NCBI GenBank assembly: GCA_003453515.1
Contig: DMLD01000099.1
Location: forward strand, 1 to 9,820
Direction: 5' to 3'
DNA: 9,820 bases
Source: Lachnospiraceae bacterium
GTDB lineage: Bacteria; Bacillota; Clostridia; Lachnospirales; Lachnospiraceae
The notes below the pieces were generated by a model. The model was not told the DNA's origin, searched no databases, and saw only the letters and a list, made by a program, of their open reading frames with translations. Each line of letters begins with the position of its first letter. Position 1 is the first letter of the stretch. The translations under genes were made by a program, and so were the position numbers. Below, one piece after another: positions 1-4,530 of the stretch.

Positions 1-203
1 ATGCCTTCTTTTTTTATAAAGGTCTTAATGAGATGTCTCGATGTAAAGGATGAAAGAAGGTACCCCGACAGCTTCGAGATCCCGGGCATGACAAGCGGCT
101 TTAGAAGCATTCTGCCAAAGGGATTCGTGTATAGGTATTTGAGGAGCCTGTCCTGTGATGTGTCCTCTTTGACGAGTTTTCCGTCCAAATCTATATAATC
201 CAT
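1..203 (-). CDS. psd: Phosphatidylserine decarboxylase, N-terminal part (cut by left window edge)
   Basis: The last step of phosphatidylethanolamine synthesis, decarboxylation of phosphatidylserine at the membrane by a pyruvoyl enzyme. Only the first 67 codons are in the window. They read MDYIDLDGKLVKEDTSQ, then an LLKYLYTNPFGRMLLKPLV segment, then a region ending SRHLIKTFIKK. This resembles the N-terminus of clostridial Psd proteins as I remember them (an 'MxYxDRxG' opening, an 'FLYxxxxGRxLL' segment and an 'SRxxIKPFI' segment). The catalytic LGST self-cleavage site lies outside the window. I chose the ATG at 203 because a GGAG (complement of 209-212) sits 5 bases upstream. A further in-frame ATG at 236 has no ribosome site and follows directly on an in-frame stop. 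It lies 52 bases after pssA, whose product makes its substrate. The genetic context strongly supports the call; the sequence alone gives a moderately sure one. Confidence 0.8.
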   Translation of the reverse strand, partial: MDYIDLDGKLVKEDTSQDRLLKYLYTNPFGRMLLKPLVMPGISKLSGYLLSSFTSRHLIKTFIKKEG

Positions 204-255
204 AAGCTCTCCGTTCCAAACGTCGATAGGTGACATTTTTCAAATAATTGTTTTA

Positions 256-879
256 TCAGAATATATGTAAAACCCTGAACATGACCAGCGTTACAAAAAC
301 CATCATGACAGCGATCCCGCCGTTGCCGGGCTTCTTGATCTTGATGTCAAATATGTAGAAAAATGCCGTGATGAGCAGGCTTATCGCCAGTATCAGCGAA
401 AAGACCTCATGTGTGACATACGGGTGGAACAAAAATACCACAGGGAATATGATGGTGATCGTCGTGATGGGGAGTCCGTGAAAATACTTGGGCGCATCGG
501 TCGGCGGCTCCTTTTTCTTAAGCTCCTCCAGGACGTTGAAGTATGCAAGTCTGATCGCCCCGCAAAGTACAAATAGTATCTCGATCGCGATACCCCAGGG
601 TGTCTGCAGTCCCATCTGATAAGCCATGATGGCAGGCGTGACACCGAAGCAGATCATATCACAGAGTGAATCGATCTGTACTCCGTAGATGATCATCTCC
701 TCCGTCCTGTTTTTCATGGCGCGGGCGATCTTGCCGTCAAAGGTATCGCATGCGCCCGCAAGCGATAAGCAAAGGATCGCATACTCGAAGTATCCGTTGA
801 AGGAAAGAATCATACCGGAGAATGCAAGGACAACTCCCAAGTACGTCACTATGACGGAGTAGTTATAAACACCGATCAT
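256..879 (-). CDS. pssA: CDP-diacylglycerol--serine O-phosphatidyltransferase
   Basis: Transfers phosphatidyl from CDP-diacylglycerol to serine, giving phosphatidylserine and CMP in the membrane. The protein is 207 residues with several hydrophobic segments (roughly 7-30, 33-45, 75-110, 130-160, 165-207). The CDP-alcohol phosphotransferase signature is complete: D45, D48-G49, A52-R53, G66, D70 and D74. It is followed by the PssA-like SLCDMICFGVTPA stretch, which points to serine rather than glycerol or inositol as acceptor. The gap between AR and the next G is 12 residues, longer than the usual 8-9. The ribosome site AGAGAGG lies 8 bases before the ATG. It starts 56 bases after the flippase-like gene and is followed by psd, so the pathway order matches the gene order. 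Alternative members of the fold (PgsA) are less likely because of the PssA-type motif flank and the psd neighbour. Confidence 0.93.
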   Translation of the reverse strand: MIGVYNYSVIVTYLGVVLAFSGMILSFNGYFEYAILCLSLAGACDTFDGKIARAMKNRTEEMIIYGVQIDSLCDMICFGVTPAIMAYQMGLQTPWGIAIEILFVLCGAIRLAYFNVLEELKKKEPPTDAPKYFHGLPITTITIIFPVVFLFHPYVTHEVFSLILAISLLITAFFYIFDIKIKKPGNGGIAVMMVFVTLVMFRVLHIF

Positions 880-935
880 AACAGTTACCTCTCTTTTCTG
901 AAGCGTGTGCTTCCGATTGTGTATTATTTTTCTAT

Positions 936-2069
936 TTAAAGTTGTGTTTCCTTATCATTTTTAAAGCTGTCTTCACCTGCGCGGGTCCGATCGGGATGCC
1001 TGAACACGAGGCGTGGCTTCGGATCGTCAGGTGCCCTCACCGTCAGGTGTGTGATCATGGAGATGATCGCACTTACTATCACCAGAACGTAGTAGCTGAA
1101 GCCTCTGCTCACCATCATCGAAGCGACAGCCGCCGCAGATGTGCCGAATATCGGAGTGAATATCAATAAATAAAGTCTCTCACTGATCCCCATGCCGCCC
1201 GGAAGCGGGAGCATATCAACGGAGATCGAAACTATCGACTGCAACAGAGTGACCGTGATCGCGTCAAGCTCTGAATTACCCATTGCAATATAAACAATAT
1301 AGGTTATGAAAAATGAAAAAAATCTCTGAACAAACGAGATCACCGTAGTATTGAATACCGCAAGCTTGTGGGCTTTCAGGTACTTGGAAGCGTCCTTATA
1401 CTTCTCCATGGACGCCTCGAGACGCTCTTCGCGGTTATTTTTCTCCTTCATGATATGCAGCTTTTTGAGGAGTGCATAGCCCTTTGTTATACCGAATTTG
1501 GCGGTTGCCGGCATGAATACCAGTATGCTCATAAATGCCACGCAGAAGACGTTGAGCGCGACGCCGACATACAGGAAAAAGATGACCTCTCCGTCAAGTG
1601 TCGCCAAAAGCCCCTGACCGAAGAAGATCAGACCGAGCCCAAGTGCGACGAGAACGAATTTGTATTCTATGGTGACCAGCATGAGAATGATGGTCGCGGT
1701 CGGTATATCTATGTTCTGTCGCTTCATATAAAATATCTGCATGGGCTGACCGCCGCTCGCCGATGGAGTGATGCAACTGTAGAAAAACCCCACGAACGAG
1801 TATCTTATGCAGTTAAACAGCGGAACCTTGATGTTGACCGTGCCAAGCAGGTACTTTATGATAACGGATTCGCTGCAGACAAACAGTATGACAAGTACGA
1901 AGCAGATCAGCAAAAAGATGGGAGATATCCCTGCAAGCAAATTAAAAATACTCTCGATATCCTGATCCTTGAAAATGAGCCAGATGGTCAGACCGAGCAG
2001 GATAGCGAGGAACAAAAAGTTCCAGATATTTTTGTTGATCTTGCTTTTTTTCTTCACTTGTTTCTCCAT
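936..2069 (-). CDS. LPG_synthase_TM / YbhN-AglD family membrane protein (MprF-like flippase domain)
   Basis: A 377-residue polytopic membrane protein of the family that forms the flippase half of MprF, without the C-terminal aminoacyl-transferase domain. A Lys-rich N-tail (residues 1-14) precedes the first membrane segment at about 16-33. Further hydrophobic segments follow, broken by a charged cytoplasmic loop at about 203-237. Two family hallmarks are visible: TPSASGGQP at 101-109 and PLPGGMGISE at 288-297. The C-tail (345-377) is charged. Standalone members are thought to move lipids or lipid-linked substrates across the membrane, but the substrate here is unknown. It lies 82 bases after the PAP2 gene and 56 before pssA, so a phospholipid or polyprenyl-phosphate substrate is a reasonable inference. 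The ATG at 2069 has no ribosome site. A GTG four codons later (2057) has GGAG 6 bases upstream and may be the true start. Confidence 0.88.
   Translation of the reverse strand: MEKQVKKKSKINKNIWNFLFLAILLGLTIWLIFKDQDIESIFNLLAGISPIFLLICFVLVILFVCSESVIIKYLLGTVNIKVPLFNCIRYSFVGFFYSCITPSASGGQPMQIFYMKRQNIDIPTATIILMLVTIEYKFVLVALGLGLIFFGQGLLATLDGEVIFFLYVGVALNVFCVAFMSILVFMPATAKFGITKGYALLKKLHIMKEKNNREERLEASMEKYKDASKYLKAHKLAVFNTTVISFVQRFFSFFITYIVYIAMGNSELDAITVTLLQSIVSISVDMLPLPGGMGISERLYLLIFTPIFGTSAAAVASMMVSRGFSYYVLVIVSAIISMITHLTVRAPDDPKPRLVFRHPDRTRAGEDSFKNDKETQL
2057..2069 (-). promoter_or_regulatory. Ambiguous start of the flippase-like gene
   Basis: The ATG (2069) is preceded by an A/T-rich stretch without Shine-Dalgarno match. 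The sequence ATGGAGAAACAAGTG contains GGAG placed 6 bases before an in-frame GTG at 2057, so initiation may occur at GTG, making the protein 373 residues. Either start leaves the membrane domain unchanged. Confidence 0.4.
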
Positions 2070-2083
2070 TTATTTGAGACTTA

Positions 2084-2122
2084 CCGACGCATCGGGTGCT
2101 GTGCCGCACCGGACGCGGTCGG
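2084..2122 (-). other. GC-rich intergenic stem-loop between the PAP2 and flippase-like genes
   Basis: On the minus strand, arms CCGACCGCGTCCGGTGC and GCACCCGATGCGTCGG close a 6-base GGCACA loop. The stem has one bulged C, one C/C mismatch and one G-U pair, about 15 pairs in all. There is no T-run after it in the transcribed direction, so it is not a standard terminator of the PAP2 gene. It ends 14 bases before the flippase-like ATG (2070-2083), so it could affect initiation, mRNA processing or relative expression within the operon. The structure is seen; the role is inference. Confidence 0.5.
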
Positions 2123-2134
2123 AGCTTTTCTTCC

Positions 2135-2148
2135 TCGGACAAGTCCGA
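2135..2148 (-). other. Small perfect inverted repeat after the PAP2 stop codon
   Basis: TCGGAC and GTCCGA arms separated by two bases; as RNA on the minus strand this folds to UCGGA with a CUUG tetraloop. It begins 3 bases after the PAP2 stop codon and is followed by GGAAGAAAAGC, not a T-run. It is a minor structure beside the larger stem-loop at 2084-2122. Confidence 0.4.
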
Positions 2149-2151
2149 ATT

Positions 2152-2862
2152 TTACTTAAAAACAACATCCGGGAAAAAGCGGTGCACCAGCTTTTCGTAG
2201 ACGTTTTTAAAATGTACGGGCAGGCTGATATGTCCGGAGATGAACCAGCATATCTCGCCGAGAGCCACGCCTGAGATAACGTCAACTATGTAATGCTGCT
2301 TCAAAAACTGTGTCGACGCCATGATAAGCAGTGCCGATACCAGTGAGAAGGCTTTGAATCCCACATGTACATTCTTCGCGCCTCTGATCCCGATAAAGCA
2401 CAGCCAGCTGACAAGGCAGTGGATGGAAGGAAAGAGGTTGGTTGGCTTGTCGATCGTATACAAAAATCTCGTAAGCTGGTCGCTTATACTGTCTCCCATT
2501 ATCTCAGGACGAACATTTGTCGTCGGCAAAAATATAAAGAATAAAAGGCAGACGAGCCTCGACATCAGGTCTGCACATACAAACCGAAAGACAGTGTCCG
2601 GATCGTTACGGTGTACATGGGCGACATAGCAGTAGCTTACAGCCCAAAACACATAACAATAACCCAGATATATAAAGACCCATTCGGTCACAACAGGAAC
2701 AGCCCTGTCAAACCCGATAGTCAGATCGTAGTGATACAGATCCTGGCACAAAGCCATGGTTATCCAGTAGATCGCGCAGTTGATGACAAAGCAGAGCACC
2801 AACGGCGGGATCGCCCACAGGGGAACCAAAGGATCTATATGTTTTTTTAAAAATGATGTCAT
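2152..2862 (-). CDS. PAP2_3 (AUR1-like) superfamily membrane phosphatase or phosphotransferase
   Basis: A 236-residue protein with about six hydrophobic segments (about 12-38, 58-82, 103-112, 145-160, 168-187, 193-210). The PAP2 catalytic pieces visible are RP in the LPTTNVRPEI segment near 112-121, FPSIH ending at H148, and STQFLKQHYIVD with H190 and D194. The two histidines and the aspartate that form the phospho-transfer site are kept. The Lys of the usual KX6RP motif is Phe and the Arg of SRX5H is Thr (T184). Together with the KQHYxxD wording this points to the PAP2_3/inositolphosphorylceramide-synthase-like branch, not classic PgpB. It could dephosphorylate a lipid phosphate or move a head group between lipids; the substrate is not readable. 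The ribosome site GAAGGG lies 8 bases before the ATG. First gene of the leftward lipid operon, with its own promoter. Confidence 0.87.
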   Translation of the reverse strand: MTSFLKKHIDPLVPLWAIPPLVLCFVINCAIYWITMALCQDLYHYDLTIGFDRAVPVVTEWVFIYLGYCYVFWAVSYCYVAHVHRNDPDTVFRFVCADLMSRLVCLLFFIFLPTTNVRPEIMGDSISDQLTRFLYTIDKPTNLFPSIHCLVSWLCFIGIRGAKNVHVGFKAFSLVSALLIMASTQFLKQHYIVDVISGVALGEICWFISGHISLPVHFKNVYEKLVHRFFPDVVFK

Positions 2863-2908
2863 GATATCATCCCTTCAAATAGCTTCTTCTGACCCCACAT
2901 ACTTCATT

Positions 2909-2937
2909 ATTATATCATAAAAAACGGGGTATGGCAA
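2909..2937 (-). promoter_or_regulatory. Extended -10 sigma-A promoter for the leftward lipid operon
   Basis: On the minus strand, TTGCCA (2937-2932), a 17-base spacer, then TATAAT (2914-2909) with the extended TG motif one base before it (2917-2916). Transcription would start near 2902, giving a leader of about 40 bases before the PAP2 ATG at 2862. It should drive PAP2, flippase-like, pssA and psd, whose gaps are all under 85 bases. Confidence 0.85.
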
Positions 2938-2964
2938 CAGCGATTTTTGGGAGTAGGAGAGTGA

Positions 2965-2980
2965 TACCTACGGATAGGTA
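2965..2980. promoter_or_regulatory. Candidate operator between divergent promoters (TACCTA-CGGA-TAGGTA)
   Basis: A perfect 6+6 inverted repeat with a 4-base spacer. It sits 8 bases upstream of the -35 of the uppP promoter and 27 bases from the -35 of the leftward promoter, inside the only spacer between the two. The position suits a dimeric regulator acting on both directions. I do not recognise the binding protein; no regulator gene lies in the window. Confidence 0.4.
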
Positions 2981-2988
2981 CGATTTAT

Positions 2989-3017
2989 TTGACACATATG
3001 CTCTTTTGATATATAAT
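2989..3017 (+). promoter_or_regulatory. Full-consensus sigma-A promoter for uppP-rnhA
   Basis: TTGACA (2989-2994), a 17-base spacer, then TATAAT (3012-3017): a perfect match to the bacterial housekeeping consensus. Transcription would start near 3024, leaving a leader of about 70 bases. A match this good usually means strong basal expression, often damped by a regulator; the inverted repeat at 2965-2980 is the obvious candidate site. Confidence 0.9.
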
Positions 3018-3058
3018 AAATCCTATCTGCAGTATACGCTTTTAATTGAGGAAACTGT

Positions 3059-3118
3059 ATGTATAAAAATCCGCATAAGGAAGGAATAATAAGATGGGTG
3101 CTTATGATATACTTGTAG
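3059..3118 (+). other. Possible short leader ORF overlapping the uppP start
   Basis: An ATG at 3059 is preceded by GAGG (3048-3051) at 7 bases, an ideal ribosome spacing. It would encode 19 residues, MYKNPHKEGIIRWVLMIYL, ending TAG at 3116-3118, in a different frame and overlapping the first 25 bases of uppP. It lies within the predicted uppP leader. It may be translated and coupled to uppP, or be chance. The true uppP start has its own AAGGAAGG site, so coupling is not required. Confidence 0.25.
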
Positions 3119-3942
3119 CGATAGTTCTTGGATTGGTCGAGGGGATCACGGAGTGGCTTCCGGTGAGCTCGACGGGACATATGATACTTGTCAATCAGTT
3201 TATGGCCTTTTCGGATCAGGAATTTTCCGATATGTTTTTGGTAGTGGTGCAGCTCGGCGCCATCATGGCGGTGGTCGTGCTGTTCTGGTCAAAGCTCTGG
3301 CCGTTCAAGTTTACGCATCGTAAGAGAAGAGAGTCCATAGTGAAGTGGGACGTAATGCAGCTGTGGTTCAAGATCGCGGTGGCATCGGTGCCGGCGGCGA
3401 TAGTGGGCTTTACCATAGACGATCTGATCGATGAGATGTTCTACAACGCATTTGTGGTTGCCGGGGCGCTCATCATCTACGGTGTTCTCTTTATCATAGT
3501 TGAGCTTTGGAACAAGGGAAGGAATCCTGTAATCAAGACTGTTGCCGAGATAGGCTACAGCTCTGCTATCATCATAGGTATATTTCAGGTGCTTGCCGCA
3601 GTGGTCCCGGGGACATCGAGATCCGGAGCTACCATCATCGGTGCGCTTTTGCTGGGTATTGCCAGAGGTGCGGCGGCAGAGTTCACGTTTTATCTTGCGA
3701 TACCGGTCATGTTCGGTGCTTCACTGCTAAAGATCATAAAGCACGGACTTCACTTCGAGATGATCGGCTATATCACACTTTTGATAGGTATGGTCGTAGC
3801 CTTTGTTGTTTCACTGTTTGCAATCAAGTTTTTGATGGGCTATGTAAGGAAGCACGATTTCAAGGCGTTTGGTGTCTATAGGATCGTTTTGGGTATCGCC
3901 GTGCTGGCGTACTTCATGCTGAGCGGAGCCGCAGTTGCGTAA
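3094..3942 (+). CDS. uppP: Undecaprenyl-diphosphatase
   Basis: Hydrolyses undecaprenyl diphosphate to undecaprenyl phosphate, recycling the lipid carrier for peptidoglycan and other envelope polymers, with its active site facing outside; overexpression of such proteins is known to give bacitracin tolerance. Length 282, normal for the BacA/UppP family. Motif 1, EGITEWLPVSSTGH, spans 16-29 with E16, E20, S25-S26 and H29. Motif 2, PGTSRSGAT, starts at P172 and supplies R176 and S177. Multiple hydrophobic segments run the whole length with a Lys/Arg-rich loop around 66-82. AAGGAAGG sits 9 bases before the ATG; an in-frame stop at 3076-3078 excludes an upstream extension. Promoter consensus is at 2989-3017. 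rnhA follows 18 bases after the stop and is likely cotranscribed. Confidence 0.97.
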   Translation: MGAYDILVAIVLGLVEGITEWLPVSSTGHMILVNQFMAFSDQEFSDMFLVVVQLGAIMAVVVLFWSKLWPFKFTHRKRRESIVKWDVMQLWFKIAVASVPAAIVGFTIDDLIDEMFYNAFVVAGALIIYGVLFIIVELWNKGRNPVIKTVAEIGYSSAIIIGIFQVLAAVVPGTSRSGATIIGALLLGIARGAAAEFTFYLAIPVMFGASLLKIIKHGLHFEMIGYITLLIGMVVAFVVSLFAIKFLMGYVRKHDFKAFGVYRIVLGIAVLAYFMLSGAAVA

Positions 3943-3960
3943 GGATTGGAGGTATGTGTG

Positions 3961-4404
3961 ATGCCTGATTATCCGGTTACCAAAAAGGGAGAGGCTATCG
4001 CCTATGTGGATGGAAGCTTTGACAACGAAACAGGAGAATACGGTGCCGGCGTGGCTTTTTTTAGTGACGGTGAGATAAAAAGGATAAGTGAGAAGGGAAG
4101 CAACCCCGACGCTGCCACCATGCGAAACGTATCCGGTGAGGTGATGGCGTCCATGCTTGCCATGCGCGAAGCAAAAAGCCGGGGGCTGACCCGGCTTGTG
4201 ATATATCATGATTATCAGGGGATAGCTGACTGGTGCACCGGTGCTTGGAAGACCAAGAAGGAGGGCACCAGAGTTTACAGAGACTACTATAATCAGATGC
4301 GTCTCGAGGGTCTTGACATCAGCTTTGTCAAGGTCAGCGGTCATTCGGGTGATAAGTGGAACGACGAGGCTGACCGCCTGGCAAGGCAAGCCATCGGTAA
4401 GTGA
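3961..4404 (+). CDS. rnhA: Ribonuclease HI
   Basis: Cytoplasmic enzyme that cuts the RNA strand of RNA-DNA hybrids, removing primers and R-loops. From the ATG at 3961 the protein has 147 residues, close to the usual 150. The DEDD metal site is complete: D17 in AYVDGSFD, E60 in SGEVMA, D84 in IYHDYQG and D138 in NDEADRLAR; the conserved His of the flexible loop is H128 in VSGHSGDKWN. There is no N-terminal viroplasmin-like hybrid-binding domain. The start is set by GGAGG at 3948-3952, 8 bases before the ATG; an in-frame TTG at 3946 lies before that site and is unlikely to be used. It sits 18 bases after uppP, a pairing with no obvious functional link, and ends 2 bases before a palindromic element. 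Confidence 0.95.
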   Translation: MPDYPVTKKGEAIAYVDGSFDNETGEYGAGVAFFSDGEIKRISEKGSNPDAATMRNVSGEVMASMLAMREAKSRGLTRLVIYHDYQGIADWCTGAWKTKKEGTRVYRDYYNQMRLEGLDISFVKVSGHSGDKWNDEADRLARQAIGK

Positions 4405-4406
4405 CG

Positions 4407-4437
4407 AAGGATACACTGATAAATTCAGTGTATCCTT
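4407..4437 (+). repeat. 3'-end palindrome A after rnhA
   Basis: Perfect 13-base arms AAGGATACACTGA and TCAGTGTATCCTT around a TAAAT loop, beginning 2 bases after the rnhA stop. There is no T-run after either side, so it is not a canonical terminator. The arm shares the AGG....CTGAT pattern with the palindromes at 4503-4530 and 8211-8240 while its stem bases differ and remain paired. Confidence 0.75.
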
Positions 4438-4454
4438 AGATCCCTCCGGGAGGA

Positions 4455-4503
4455 TGCACAGAAAATCGTATATGAAGGCACTTCGTGCCACGATTTTCGT
4501 GCA
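4455..4503. other. Bulged double stem-loop in the convergent gap
   Basis: Arms from outside in: TGCAC/GTGCA (4455-4459, 4499-4503), one bulged A, GAAAATCGT/ACGATTTTC (4461-4469, 4490-4498), a 7-base bulge ATATGAA, then GGCAC/GTGCC around a TTC loop (4477-4489). That makes 19 perfect pairs. It could form in either strand's RNA. No poly-T follows. It may be a processing or stability signal for the meeting rnhA and ppk transcripts, or a remnant of a small palindromic element. Confidence 0.5.
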
Positions 4504-4530
4504 GGGAAACGCTTTTATCAGCGTTTCCCT
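4503..4530 (-). repeat. 3'-end palindrome B overlapping the ppk stop
   Basis: On the minus strand, perfect 11-base arms AGGGAAACGCT and AGCGTTTCCCT around a GATAAA loop. It begins inside the TAG stop codon of ppk (4531-4529). On the plus strand it shares ATCAGCG-Y-TTCCCTAAT with the element at 8211-8240, one difference in 17 bases. No T-run follows it. Confidence 0.75.

Larger units (their letters stand above)
4405..4528. other. Convergent gap densely packed with inverted repeats
   Basis: Between the stops of rnhA (plus) and ppk (minus). It holds palindrome A (4407-4437), a CCTCC/GGAGG mini-palindrome (4444-4454), a 49-base bulged stem-loop (4455-4503) and most of palindrome B (4503-4530). 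Few bases are unpaired. It probably ends or protects both transcripts; no separate gene is seen. Confidence 0.6.

Noticed and set aside
25..243. Minus-strand frame starting MKNVTYRR over the psd region
   Set aside because: It is the wrong frame: the frame opening at 203 gives a Psd-like N-terminus that stays open to the edge, while this one is Arg-rich and ends inside it.
900..913. GAAGC-GTGT-GCTTC hairpin between the flippase-like gene and pssA
   Set aside because: Only five pairs, no T-run, and only loosely like the 3'-end palindromes; not distinguishable from chance.
1368..2159. Long plus-strand open frame (263 codons) opposite the flippase-like gene
   Set aside because: It is fully antisense to a well-supported membrane protein, its residues are rich in Asp, Glu, Gln, Arg and His as expected of the complement of hydrophobic codons, and it has no ribosome site or recognisable motif.
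3018..3093. Riboswitch or T-box in the uppP leader
   Set aside because: The leader is only about 70 bases, has no T-box sequence, no strong stem-loop and no terminator/antiterminator pair.
3946..3960. TTG at 3946 as the rnhA start
   Set aside because: The GGAGG at 3948-3952 overlaps it and is correctly spaced for the ATG at 3961.
4407..4437. Palindrome A as a canonical rho-independent terminator
   Set aside because: The stem is perfect, but neither side is followed by a T-run; the same lack in copies B and C argues against standard intrinsic termination.
3811..4491. Minus-strand open frame (226 codons) across the end of uppP, rnhA and the convergent gap
   Set aside because: It runs opposite two genes with complete catalytic motifs and shows no family pattern.
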